DNA of 64,000 bases, from contig JAUMIR010000005.1 in NCBI GenBank assembly GCA_030847615.1, positions 79,952,492 to 80,016,491 of the forward strand, written 5' to 3'. Origin of the DNA: Gambelia wislizenii. Lineage: Eukaryota; Chordata; Lepidosauria; Squamata; Crotaphytidae. A program made the position numbers and the translations under genes. The notes under the pieces were generated by a model. That model was given only the letters and a program-made list of their open reading frames with translations. It searched no databases and was not told where the DNA came from. Below, piece after piece: positions 12,398 to 23,079 of this stretch; position 1 is the stretch's first letter; each line of letters starts with the position of its first letter.

Positions 12398-12654
12398 TAC
12401 ATGTGTTTTTAAAAAACTAGATAACATTTTTTTCTGAGGGATTGTTTTTGTTTTTAAGGAATGCTTTCATATGATATACAACTCTTTGGGAAACCTGGCA
12501 GGTTGAGAGATGATGACTACAGAATGGGACCAGCATTTGCCCTCGAAGAAGGAAGGAAGAAAGATAAGAAAGCTAAGTGGCACTCTGTCACAGTGCGGGA
12601 AGGAGCAGGGATGGAGCGAATGTCTCTTTGCTGATAGACACAGGAATAAAGAGA

Positions 12655-12840
12655 AGACACCGAAGAGACCACACATATATAGCTGGGTTGTAAAGGGCCA
12701 CTTTTATTAAGCTATGACCTATTTAACCCATTTCTGAGAGATTCGCAATGAGGGGAGCAACCTAGTCTCCAGTGCAGAGGTTCCTCCAGCGCAGTTGTGA
12801 CCATGCTGGGAACACTATTCTTCCAACTGGCTAGGCAAAT
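12655..12840 (-). mobile_element. Possible tyrosine-recombinase retrotransposon tail
   Basis: The stretch GGGCCACTTTTATTAAG with GAGGGGAGCAACCTAGTC resembles the tail at 43030-43130 (GGGTTTTTATTTAAC, then GCAACGTAGTGAGGGAGCAG) in order and spacing. The match is by eye and weak. Nothing coding is present. Confidence 0.3.
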
Positions 12841-13499
12841 ACTGTTTTCTGTGCTAAACAACCTTGTATGAATTTTGTGTAGAATGGTCACAGTGAATAG
12901 TCTTCAAAGACTGCACAGTCTTTGTAGACTTTTTTTGCAACAAGAAGAAAAATGTTGAAATTACTCATTGCTTCCTTTGAGAAAAAATGATTAAGAATTA
13001 CATTCCATATGATTTTAAATCTACAATGTGAGGCAGTACTGCCCAATCATAGGTTTAAAACCTGTACTTGAAAGAAGAGGATTCCTGGATCAAGGCAAAT
13101 TTCAAGACAGTGCATAGCGTTCCATCTTTACTAGGTAATCTAGAATGGAATTGGCTTGAATAACAGTGAATGTGCCGGTTTTATTTTTTAAATGATTTCA
13201 GCTAGTTTTAAAAATACTTTCAATCTGTTATGTTTAAATACTATTCCAGTTCTGATTCCCTTTAAAATAAACAAATATTCTTTTTAATTTCAATAACATG
13301 CATCGTTCTTTTTACTTCCTAGGCTCAAACATGTACCTGAACACAGTTTACAGTCAGGAATCTATACATTCTGAACTCAATTTGTGAAGCAACAAGAATA
13401 TTTTTTGGGGAAACCCCACACACATTTGAGAACTGCATGTGGAAACATGTACATAGTTGAATGCTATAAATACATACTAATTTGCGGACCCAGACCATA

Positions 13500-13990
13500 T
13501 GCCCCGCTCCCCTCCCTTAAAGAAGACACATATCACAGATTGTGATTAACAATTGTATTGAGTACAGATAATGATTAAGTACAGGTTAGTAGATGATAGT
13601 TGGCAATAAAAGGCCACAACTTGCTGATGGCTGCAAATGGTTGGTACTATTGCATGGATCGTGATCCCATCATTGTCCAACTGTGTTGGCCAATGGACTC
13701 ATGTTGGTCGCTACCGACCATCCTGGAGGGGAGAGCTCTTGGCCAAGCCGCTCCACTTGACACTCTCCCTCCCCTGCAAACAAGTTGTTAATTAAACAAA
13801 AAGTGGGGAGGAATCTCTGTGAACTTGAACCTGAACTTGACAGAGACCCCCATCCCCCTTTTACCTGGATCAGGACCCATGCCATCTGCCATAAAAGGCG
13901 CTCCTTATGGGAACTGCCTTCCTCCAACCATTCCCCCTGCCATCAACAGGCAGTCCTATAGCCCCTTCCCAGCTATGGGCTGCGCAGCAA
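13500..13990 (-). mobile_element. Non-coding 3' tail of the YR retrotransposon
   Basis: This follows the recombinase relic on the minus strand. It is not coding. Parts of it (GGCCAAGAGCTCTCCCCTCC near 13740) loosely resemble the post-ORF region of the elements at 42.0 and 43.2 kb. The outer boundary is uncertain. Confidence 0.4.
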
Positions 13991-13994
13991 GCAT

Positions 13995-14936
13995 CCTCTC
14001 CAGGCATATGTATGCTGTGAAGGCCCCTCATTGCCACCGCCCCAACCTCATTATGGTCTCAGCGGACAACCCCCCTGTGTCGCCACTCCGGCATCTCCAG
14101 ACACCTCAATGCTGCCTTTAGCATGCTCGCAAACTGAAACTGGGTCAGCGGTATCCTGTCCTTGTGCCAGAACAAGGGCCCTTGTCCAGCACCTTGCACT
14201 CTAAGGACTCCTGCATGCTGGCAACAAGGCATGGGGAGGGCCCCTCTACTCTCTGCAGCTGCAGCATCACCCCTTTTCCACGCTGATCACATTTTGAGCA
14301 CTGGATGTGCAGGGACAAGGAGCCTCCACTGATAACCATATCCACAGTTGCAGGGCCCTGCCAGACATGTCCTGATTGGAGAAACAAACTGTCTCTCTCA
14401 ACGCCTCAAAGAAGGCAATGGTGTAACTGGTGCTGAACTGCAGGGCCTTATAGCCCAAGTGGCAAATTGTTGGCAATATCCCCACCAAGCGTGCCAGGAG
14501 GCCGTAGGAGACTGGTCACTGGGCATCCACCACTTTAGGCATCGTTCTCCTCCAACTGTTCACCGCCTTCCTTACCATGAAAGTGTTGCACAGGTCACCA
14601 TAGCCGGCCACTTTGCTAAAAAAGGATATGCCAGCCATATGTACTGATATGGTCCTGGGCACCAGACCTTGTTCCTTCATGGATGCCAAGTAATGTAGCA
14701 CCTCTCGTTCTGTTGAGGGCCAGGCGGATCCATAGCCATGCCAATGCCTGAAGGACAAAAACTGGGGTGCCACGCTCTTGTAGCTTGCCCGTGTCAATGG
14801 TGCCAAAGAGTCTGCCATGCCTTGAACCACTGTCTGCTCCCAAGGCTCCAAAGTTCATCTGGGAAAGGGACTGCAGCTTTGTCAGCGTCTGGGACCATTG
14901 CTCGGAAACTTTCTCCTTGAAATCGAGACTTTGCAT
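13995..14936 (-). pseudogene. Tyrosine recombinase (YR) relic
   Basis: The N-terminal SAM-like core-binding region reads TRASYKSVAPQFLSF and EVLHYLASMKEQGL. The catalytic half begins GILPTICHLGYKAL and keeps FFEALR, which holds the first catalytic arginine. Near 14085 a deletion removes the HxxR box (expected HSFR). The reading resumes with ETIMRLGRWQ and ends near AYI, which holds the nucleophilic tyrosine position. Several frame changes break the protein. YR enzymes of this family integrate a circular cDNA without an aspartate integrase. Confidence 0.8.
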
Positions 14937-14959
14937 CCACTATCTCATTATCCACTCCA

Positions 14960-15300
14960 GGAATGTGCTAGGCATAGAAACTGATGTTGGACTCCAAGAA
15001 GACCAGCACAAATCTGTACGCTAGCCGCATGACCCTCTTGGACCTGGAGAACTGCCTGTTGATGATCCATACCAGAGCCTGGTTATTGCACCAAAAGCAT
15101 ACCCTCTTGTCCTTGAATTCCTCCCTCCAGAGGACAACAGCCACTAGGATGGGAAAAAATTCCAGAAATGTGATGTCCCGGGCCAATCCTGTCTCTTCCC
15201 ACTCCCGCAGCCAAGACTGGTAGCACCAATGGCTGTTGTAATGCACCTGCAGACCCCCCTCCAATGCCATGCGGCCTTGCCACACCATGATACCATTGTA
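14960..15300 (-). pseudogene. RNase H domain relic of YR retrotransposon
   Basis: The frame reads SWLREWEETGLARD, then ITFLEFFPILVAVVLW, which carries the family's catalytic glutamate. CFWCNNQALVWIINRQ follows; the usual aspartate of the CDN motif is replaced by asparagine. It ends VMRLAYRFVLVFLESNISF. This is the DIRS-type RNase H located between the RT and the recombinase. Confidence 0.8.
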
Positions 15301-15350
15301 TCATTCCAGAAAAGCTAGCCAGACCTTCACATCCTCCTTCACCCCTCTCA

Positions 15351-15830
15351 TCAGGCAAATGTGGTGATGAAGAGATCTACACCCCGGGTGAGCCATGCCA
15401 CCTGTGCACAGAAAGCCCTCCCTGGAGACACCACCCAGCATACGGAGTTCAGATGTCCCAGCAGCGACTGCACTTCTTTTAGCGTGGCTTTGTCCCACCC
15501 CAGGAGGCCACTCAGCTTCTCCTTCAGAGCTGCAAGCTTGTCCTCAGGTAGGTGGGACATGCCCAGCATGGAACCCAGAATCCAGATAAACCAGGGATGT
15601 CACTGGCCCCACTGTCTTGTCAGGTGCCATGGGGGCACCAATCTTCTCAGCCAAGGCCTGGAAGAAAAAAAGCAAAAACCTACACTCTGGGCCTCCCACC
15701 GATTCCATCATTAAAAAATCATCCAGGTAATGCGTGACAAAGGGGGACCCTGCCCTGTGTTGCAGGGCCCATTCCAGGAATGTGCTGAACGCCTCAAAGG
15801 CCACTCGCTCTGATTGGTCCCCACTTTCTC
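15351..15830 (-). pseudogene. DIRS-type reverse transcriptase relic
   Basis: The frame 15804 to 15544 reads AFEAFSTFLEWALQH and THYLDDFLMM, with an intact YLDD catalytic motif. Near 15570 the reading shifts to the frame 15569-15351, which carries MSHLPEDKLAALKEKL and EVQSLLGHLNSVCWVV, the conserved thumb/connection segment of DIRS reverse transcriptases. One frameshift separates the two pieces. Confidence 0.85.
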
Positions 15831-16790
15831 ACTCCCTCCTGGCCACAGAGCAGACTGGGAAGGAGAAGGCTTACAATGGTGGCCCCCATGTTGACCATGT
15901 GACTGTGGGGGCTGCTGAAAGAAGAGTGGCGGGGGCACTGGCTGGGCCACAAACAGGCCCACTGACAAGCTGGTGAGCCCCGTTCTGTGCAGAAAAAAAA
16001 ATACTTATAAACTGGGATGGTTCCAACCTGAACATGCCTGGTGCTAGGGAAAAAAAAAAAGAACTTAAGAAAATATTAAGACTAATAGGTTTGCATATCC
16101 TTACCTAATACCAATTACCAGATAATTTATGGAAGGAGTTTAATAACAAAATTAAATCATTCTGATAGTTTCTGAATAATAAGAGCAGTAACCATTAGAC
16201 ATACCTATTTAAGCTTATACCATAAGAAATCTTTTAATGTTCTGTGCTCTACAACATTCTTTTCTGTTTTAGCTTCCTGTTTGGGGGAAATCCTTTGATG
16301 GAAACAAGGGCAAGGTCAGGAGGTTGGGAAAGAACCTTGGGTTGCCCCCCTCTTCTGATCTCTGAGACACATCTGTCACATTTAGTTTGTCCCTTAGTAA
16401 CAGGCATACTACAGAACTGCTTGGCACTAGAAACATGCAACATTCCTTAGTGGTCATTATTTGGTTCAAATACTTCACTGTCTGTTACACAAGGGAACAC
16501 CACTTTCAACCACAACCCGGCTGCAAACATCTTATGTTTTCCTTGTCACTTAGCTTCTGCTATGTTGCTGTAACCCAAAAATGCTATAAAAATCCCCTGC
16601 ACCCATTGAACTTTGGCTCTGCAGAGTCACCAGAAATTTCAACAAGGTTTATACTGAAAAGTGAAAGATCAAAGCCACATTCTAAATTAGCTAGCTCTTA
16701 TTTCCCTGCTTTCACAATAATTTAAGCAAAGCATCTCTTTGCACAAATGAAAACATTGTATTTAACTGAATATTTGGATGATAAGATTAC

Positions 16791-16918
16791 CTTTGAAGTT
16801 TGGCCTGATTCTTGCATCGTAGCCAGACATTCTACCCATTAATTTATCCAGGAAATCCGATGGTGACATTGGCATGCTACGAGATCTTGCACTGTCTGTT
16901 TCTTTTGTGGCCACCAAA
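16791..16918 (-). CDS. GLRA3: Glycine receptor alpha-3, exon 2
   Basis: The exon encodes the end of the signal peptide and the start of the mature extracellular domain. It reads [14 protein letters not shown], then [15 protein letters not shown] and [27 protein letters not shown] is specific to alpha-3; alpha-1, alpha-2 and alpha-4 differ there. The acceptor is TTGCTTGTTTTTAG just above 16918, splitting a serine codon as in other alpha genes. The donor is GTAATC at 16790-16785, weaker than consensus. Two residues (M for A before PMSPSD, M for T after LMGR) differ from the mammalian sequence I recall. The open frame continues upstream of the acceptor to an ATG at 16980, discussed as a finding. 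Confidence 0.95.
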
Positions 16919-17179
16919 CTAAAAACAAGCAAAATCCACACCATTAATCGAATGTAACTCTCATGACCAGCAGCCAACATCTTTTAGACTCACATATGAT
17001 GTCTTTGTAAAACTGAACTTGATAGAAAAATGTACTGTTCACATCTGCTATCAGGGTCAAGTATAATACAAGAAAGCCATTTAAATGAAACACTTGGAGG
17101 ATGGTATCAACCATGACATGATTTGCAAATAAAGAAGTAGCACCTTCATTTCTCCTAGCACTATTCTTTTTTGGTGATA

Positions 17180-17345
17180 TAAGACTTTTTCGGATGAGGG
17201 TTTATAACGCTAGCAGCCTCGTCCCCGTTGTGAGGCTGCTGCGCTGCAGGGCATCCCTTTCGGATGACACTCGGTCCTGCTGATCCTCTGCCGGTACTAT
17301 TGCGTAACCGCGGGGACACAGCAGCATTATATTTGGCAGTTTTCT
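17180..17345. other. GC- and CpG-rich island-like segment
   Basis: In AT-rich surroundings this stretch contains many CpG sites (TTTCGGATGAG, AACGCTAG, CCTCGTCCCC, AACCGCGGGG) and short inverted pieces (AGCAGCCTCG against GAGGCTGCTG). It may be a relic of the GC-rich palindromic element type found at 25941-26269, or a miniature of another family. No ORF is present. Confidence 0.3.
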
Positions 17346-17639
17346 AATCACGATAGGGGTCACTGCTTCTGTTTGGTGCTCTGCAAATCACTAGTGGGAG
17401 GGGGCTGGATGCATCAATCTTCAGTGCCGAACTCACCAGCACCACAGAACTCCATCCTTCAGTGCATATGGCTAGATTTTAAGGTGAATTGTGGGGTGGC
17501 AGTCAGAATGGGAAACAGAGAGCAGCCATGACATCAAGGCTAACCACATGATGCCAATTTCTGCATAGTTGTGGACTGTAAAGAAACCAGGGATTGCTTG
17601 GTTTATTCTTGTAAATCACATGTCTAAGGAACAGGGAGA

Positions 17640-17755
17640 TATTCTTGAACAGTAGCTCCAATAGACCCCCACCAGCATGGCCAGTGGACAGGGATTATGC
17701 AAACTGTAGTCCAACAAAATCTGGAAGGCCATAGGTTGCCCATTCCTGCTGTAGA
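17640..17755 (-). mobile_element. hAT-like miniature fragment
   Basis: The right part reads GTAGTCCAACAAAATCTGG, then GGCCATAGGTTGCCCATTCCTG, the inverse of the common amniote hAT miniature end CAGGAATGGGCAACC. The left half is degraded (CACCAGCATGGCCAGTGG remains). No duplication can be defined. Confidence 0.6.
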
Positions 17756-18292
17756 GCTTTTCTAAATGATGTTACCTACTGCTTACTTCACTCATTTTTA
17801 AATGGTGTTTTGAGATACTTTGGGGATCCCCAAAATCTGGGTGGGGATCCTCAGAGAATATGCGAGAGGACAGTATTCTTAGAAAGACAGTCTCCCCACC
17901 ACTTCTAATAACCCCTGAAAATCGCTTAGCATGTTATTCACTTTATAACCTGTATAACATTGTTTCTCCCTTGAAGTTAGCTGTTCACCTCAAGCTATCT
18001 CATGGCATCAAACTGAAGGTTCGTTTCCCTTTAAAAGTAGCTTGTACAGCAGAATGAAAGCAAAAGTCAATGAAAGGAACTCTCTCAGGCAAAATTGTCA
18101 ACTTGGCCTCACATGGCAAATGTCATCTCTAATATCATGCACTCTTCTCATGTATTCAGCACTCCCCTGACATTTTGAAGTGTGTTTTTGTACATACTGG
18201 AAGATCACAGCCTCAGTATGGAGAACAGAAACTTTGTTATACTCAGTTAGCCCCCCCCCCCAAGAATCTGAAGTAAGACATACACAGAACAA

Positions 18293-18718
18293 TCTTTCTC
18301 AACCTGGTACCCTCTAGAAACTATGAGTTATGTACAACTCCCTTCAAACCAGGCAGGGGCGGTTTAACCAGTCTGCCAAATCAGCATTGGCAGGGGGCCC
18401 CAAGGTCAAGGGGGCCCCCCTGCTGACCTCCTTATCTGACAAAGGTTTTCTAGGAAGACTCTATGGTAGTTGTGCTGTTTTGTGCCCCATGGATAATGAA
18501 TCCATGGATACGGGGGGTCCTACTGTAATCTGAGCATCCTGTATTGTGAATAGGTTAGATTACATTGACCTGAGATAAACATATGGGGCCCCCAAAATAA
18601 AGCATTGCAGAGGGCCCCAAAATTCCTTAAACCAACCCTGAAACCAGGTGATGTGGGATGGAGATGATGGGAGATGTTGTCCAACAGTTTTGAGAGGCAT
18701 CAGGTTAAGCAAGGCTGA
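18293..18718. mobile_element. hAT-like miniature interrupted by another
   Basis: The left end is CTTTCTCAACCTGGTACCCTC; the right end ATCAGGTTAAGCAAGGCTG is its inverted partner. Between them, GTACAACTCCC on the left and GGGAGATGTTGTCCAACA on the right form the inner arms. At 18354-18640 a younger hAT miniature splits it. Confidence 0.65.
18354..18640. mobile_element. hAT miniature with perfect 8-bp duplication
   Basis: The termini are CAGGGGCGGTTTAA and, inverted, CAGGGTTGGTTTAAGG. AAACCAGG flanks both sides (18346-18353 and 18641-18648), a perfect 8-bp duplication as made by hAT transposases. The interior matches, in inverse orientation, the left part of the large element at 24296, including a segment resembling a Tigger end (GTCCTACTGTAATC). 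Confidence 0.85.
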
Positions 18719-18849
18719 CACAGAGCTCAAGGCATTAAGGAAAAATAAAAACTTTAGCTTCCCACTATTTTTTGCATAACCTTGCCCATCAATTGTATTA
18801 GTGAAAAGGAATTTAAATTATATCTCTACTAAAAACCCAGCATTGGCAA

Positions 18850-19400
18850 CTTGAGTGAATAGGAACACCTTTTACCCGATCCTTTCTTTGGCAGCTACCA
18901 CCATTCCTCCCAGTTGGGTTACTGCTTTATACATAGGACTATCCTTGGAAGCAACCAGTATAGCAAAGCAAACTGTATTACAAACCATTTTGATGGAGTA
19001 GTGTGGGCTGCCTATTGGCTTCTGAGCCCAATTCAAAGTGCTGGTGCTTATTTTTAAAGGTGAAGTGATTAGGGACTCAACTATCTGCAGGAACATTTCT
19101 CCCCATATCAGCCTGCCCAAGACTTAAGATCTCAGCTCTGCTCTAAGAACCTTAGACCAGATACACAATTTATCAACAAAGAAAAAAGAACTTTTTTCTT
19201 TTTTCTCATTTGTGGCATCCCAGCTATAGAACACTCTTCTGATGGAGGTGATAGCAGTATCAATATTTCAGTGTTGGAATTGAACCCTATCCATTTGCAA
19301 AGAACACCTTAAGATTAGCAGTCTGTCTGTTTTATGCTGATTCCCACCCCCGCTACATCATATTTTAAGTTTATTGTATTGCTATTGTTTTGATTTTATT
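18850..19400 (+). mobile_element. L2-like LINE, C-terminal RT remnant
   Basis: Codons in shifting frames resemble the L2 ORF2 C-terminus: a CLLASEPNSKC segment equivalent to the LHWLPV...FK block, then a region matching PHISLPKT and LWHPSYRTLF. The 3' part is AT-rich and ends without a clear tail. It is old, with many stops. Confidence 0.6.
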
Positions 19401-19436
19401 GGCATATCACCTTCATATCCAAATGGATGAACAGCA

Positions 19437-19650
19437 GATTTAAGATGTGATTTAAGATGTGATGGTCTCTGGGAGACCAAGGTTTGAATGCCCACTGGGT
19501 GGCCTTAGTCAGGTCACACTCTCTTGGCCTCAGAGGAAGGCAATGGCAAATCTCTGTTGAACAAATCTTGTCAAGAAACCACTGAGATAGGTATGCCTTA
19601 GGGTTGCTGTAAGTCAGAAATGACTGAATGCACACAACACAACAATAAAC
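19437..19650 (+). mobile_element. Sauria-type SINE, 5' truncated
   Basis: It has the B-box-like AAGGTTTGAATGC, the CACTGGGTGGCC and AGGAAGGCAATGGCAAA body motifs, and a Bov-B-like end (GTTGCTGTAAGTCAGAAATG) with an ACAACA tail. The A-box part is missing. A short duplication, ATTTAAGATGTG twice, lies at its left edge. Confidence 0.9.
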
Positions 19651-19654
19651 AAAC

Positions 19655-20735
19655 AGTATGCATAGTTCCTCTCTTCCATCTGTTTGTATTCCCTGCACAT
19701 GGAAACTCTTTCTAGTGATGCTGTTCAGTACACAGAGAAAGGCACCATGCACATCCTCAATCTTGTTTCTACTTTGATTTAATCTACTCCTGACTCCCAA
19801 CTGAACTGAAAGAGAAAGAGAGAAATACATCCAGGAAGATAAAGTTAAGTGTGGCTGCAAAAATAAACTCCATATTTTGCTCAGGATTACATGTTTTTAG
19901 CTATTACTACTTCAATAGTTCTTGACCTGCAATCTCACTCTGGACTGGAAGCAACATATTCCTTTTAAATCCAAGCCCTGGGTTGCCTTCTGAATTCTGT
20001 ACTTTGGTTAAAAAAAAACCATATAGAACTTTTCCTAACAACGCATGATTGATCACGTTACAATATCATCTGGAAGTAGCTTCTTTTCGTGCCCACCAAA
20101 GGCCCAAATAATCCATATTTCTAGCATGGTTTAGCCAGACCAGAAATAGGAGTTTCAAGACCCAAAATAGCAACTAATGGAACAGCAAGATTTCACACTG
20201 AATGCTTTCCAAAAGCTGAACATGAGTTCTCAGTGGAACACAGTAAGGAAATTCTGGTAAAGACACATGCAATCACACGCAAGTGGTCAAATACTTATTA
20301 GACCAGTCCACTGATGAAGCAGGATGACTCACCTGCCTCAGACAAGGGAGCAGGCAGGGTGGTGCATTGAGTTTCCCACCATGGGGGGGGGGGGAGATCT
20401 CCTACTGCTGTGATAAGTAAAGAGACATCATGGTGGATTCTCTGGAAGACTTTATTGGCCCTGCCCTTCCACTTTGGTAAATGTGGGCAAGGCAGTCTTT
20501 GAGAACACCTCATCCACAATGCCTGACTCTAAGAAAGGACCTCCTTGCAGCCATAAATTTCAGCCTGGCCTGATCTGTAAAGCTGCCATGGCTCTCCAGA
20601 GAGCATACAACTCTCTAAGGTGGTGACCCATATGTTCTTCCCTTCCCTAAGTGCATCTTAGCAAATTCAAGTGTTGTAAAACTGTTTGAACTTGGTAGTG
20701 AATTTGGTAAGGTGCTGTACATGGGTTGCCTTTGA
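19655..20735. other. No identifiable gene or element
   Basis: I see ordinary AT-rich sequence with a G-run at about 20385. Some frames are open but have no protein-like features. Confidence 0.5.
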
Positions 20736-20739
20736 ATGT

Positions 20740-21170
20740 GCTAATCACAGGGCTGCAAACTCCAGCTGCCAGACTCCCTATTTGGTGTTGCTTTAGAGAC
20801 TCCATATCAGTTGTCTTGTACCAACTGCACCAGATTTCAATTTGCTTCCAAGCTCAATTCAAATATTGGTTTTAACATTCAAAGACCTAAATGGCTTGGA
20901 TCCAGGATACCTTAATGATCACCTCCTTCCATTTGAGACTGAACAGAATTTGAGATCCTCAGTTGGAGCCCTGTTGGATGTCCCACACAGAAGGCCAGGT
21001 TGGTGAGTACACAAGACAGGGCTTTCACAGTAGTGGTACCTTAGTTGTAGAACTTTTGGCTGGTTCCATCCCTTTTGAGGCAAGGCAGCAGTGGGTCTGC
21101 CACAGGGGTTGGGCAATCTCAGTTTTGTAACTGCTCTCCTCACAGCTGCTTCAGTTTGTACAGGAGCCAT
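20740..21170 (+). mobile_element. L2-like LINE C-terminal remnant
   Basis: A reading around 20850-21090 gives the pattern of the L2/CR1-group C-terminus: AQFKYWF near the FKxL block, NGLDPGYL-like codons, LRSSVGALLDVPHRRP, and LLAGSIPF-like codons near the end. Several frameshifts and stops break it. Confidence 0.55.
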
Positions 21171-21174
21171 CCAG

Positions 21175-22710
21175 ATATGCCAGACCCCATTCCTGATAAA
21201 TGGTTTGCGCTAGGAGAGCTCATGTTCAACTTGGAGCCAATTCAGAAGAGCAGCTATAAAACCAAGAGTGGATTTGCCACCTGCAGTAATAAATCCACCG
21301 GTTTTGCTTGCTTTTGAGCTTCTGCTACATAGCTAAGACTACAGTGTTTTGTATGGCCTTTGGTCCTAAAGCCAGACTGTATGTGCTTTTTAAAAATGTC
21401 TTGATTTGTTTCTAAGGAATGTTTGTATATGGTGTGCATCACCTCATGGGCCCTTGTTGATTGAGAGACCATTGAGAAATCTTTTAATAAGTAGCAATTT
21501 CTAGAAATGCTCTTGGCCTTCTGCCATTAAGCACTACAGCTGCTGAAACACACAGAAAGGCATGACTGCTTTGGTGTCAGGCCAGGTGGCCCGTGATAAG
21601 CCATGTTTTTTTAAAAAATATTAGTATGGCAGAGTGCTTGTTTGTTTCTCTTATTGTGTTGAACATACCCCTGCATACACACACACCTATATGTAAAGTG
21701 TATTTTTAAGAAAGAGGGAAGGAGGCACAGATTGCATATTATGAAAGAAATGATTCCAAGGAGGAAATCAGTGCTACACACCAATCAATACTTTCCCTAC
21801 CTCTTTAGTTAAGGGAAGATGTTGGTGGAAGATTTATACCAGAACTAAGAATATAGGATACAATGAATATATATTTGTGTGCTACTATCTAATTGAAAGC
21901 AAATATTCTGACCTGCTAAAGCCAAATGCCAATCTATGGTTTGACGGTTCAATTCCAATTGAACAAAATGTTAAAATATTGTTAAATAAATTCAAGAATA
22001 AAAATATGAAAATTCAAAAAGCATAATTATTTGAAACATTCTGTCTTTTTAAAATGTGGACAATAGGTGCACATTTCAGATTGTACATGTTTGCAGGCAA
22101 GATAGCTAGAAAGGAATAAACACAATTTTGCAAACCCTGGTAAAGAAGATATTCACTCTGAAAATGGTATTCAAATATTCACTCTGAAAGTGGTATTAGG
22201 TATTCCAAACCTACACTAGTGCATCAGAAAAGGCATTCTGTTACTGCTGCTCCACTGGAGGCATGGTGCGGTACAAACATGGCAAATAAGTACACAAAAC
22301 TGATTTTCTATCCTTCTAAAGCTGCCTTTATAATCACAAAATAATGTACTGTATGTTTGGTCTAGACAATAGATGCTGTCTACTATTGTAGATCATGTCT
22401 AGTTACTGTAGGATTTGCAAGTGAAAGGGTAAGTAGAAACACAGTGGCAATATGACAGAGAAACAAATCATTGCAAGGAAACGTACTAGGAACTAATGAG
22501 ACATATTTTGCAGCTAGTTTGCTATGAAGAATTGCCCTGTTACTTTACATGCTTTCTTTGCAGAATAAAGCACTTCTAATGAGTTGACGCATAATACAAA
22601 GATGTTTAATCTTCAGTCACTGGAATTCTTGCCATTAATGCTGATGGAAGCTCTCTCATGTGGCAGGAATGGAATCTTATCCCCTGGTTCATTTGTCTTC
22701 ATAAATAGCT
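21175..22710. other. No identifiable gene or element
   Basis: AT-rich intronic sequence. I recognise no repeat or conserved exon here. Confidence 0.45.
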
Positions 22711-22712
22711 TC

Positions 22713-22740
22713 TAAAACACACACACGCACACACACACAT
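22713..22740. repeat. (CA)n microsatellite
   Basis: A run of CA units with one CG interruption. Confidence 0.9.
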
Positions 22741-22744
22741 CAGG

Positions 22745-22838
22745 AAAAGGCTCAGTCAACATGGAGTCTTGCAGGATTGAACTCACAACATTGTGGCTGC
22801 AGTACCAGCTTTTAACCATTGCACCACCAGGGCTCGGA
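22745..22838 (-). mobile_element. tRNA-head SINE fragment, antisense
   Basis: On the minus strand it reads CCTGGTGGTGCAATGGTTAA (A-box region), then TGTTGTGAGTTCAATCC (B box). It is the same family as the fuller SINE at 32453-32726, truncated after the head. Confidence 0.75.
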
Positions 22839-23079
22839 AAGTAAAGTAAAATGCTTCTGCTTGTGGATTTTTTTTTTTTTGTATACTAATAAAGTTAAAA
22901 AGACAGGAAATGAAAGAGAAGAAACAGAGCATGGAAATAACTAGTTAAGTACAGTACTTCATTCAGCTATTGATTCTTTAGGGTTTTTTTTTCCTGATGT
23001 GGCTTAACTCACTAGATTTCCTGATTTAAGTCCAAGGTAATCCCATACTTCAATGAGTTAATTACTTTCAGAGTGTCAG

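Larger units (their letters stand above)
13500..15980 (-). mobile_element. DIRS/Ngaro-type tyrosine-recombinase retrotransposon, decayed
   Basis: Minus-strand frames read, in order, reverse transcriptase, RNase H and tyrosine recombinase, which is the 3' gene order of YR retrotransposons. The three domains are listed separately. Upstream of the RT (15830-15980) a proline-rich segment may be what is left of gag or the RT N-terminus. Below 13990 is a non-coding tail. Frameshifts, stops and a deletion in the recombinase show it is dead. It lies inside GLRA3 intron 2 on the same strand as the gene. Confidence 0.85.

Noticed and set aside
11952..12437. 161-codon plus-strand open frame
   Set aside because: Falls within a Harbinger-like miniature and has no recognisable domain.
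19396..19860. 154-codon minus-strand open frame
   Set aside because: Runs antisense through a Sauria SINE and has no protein signature.
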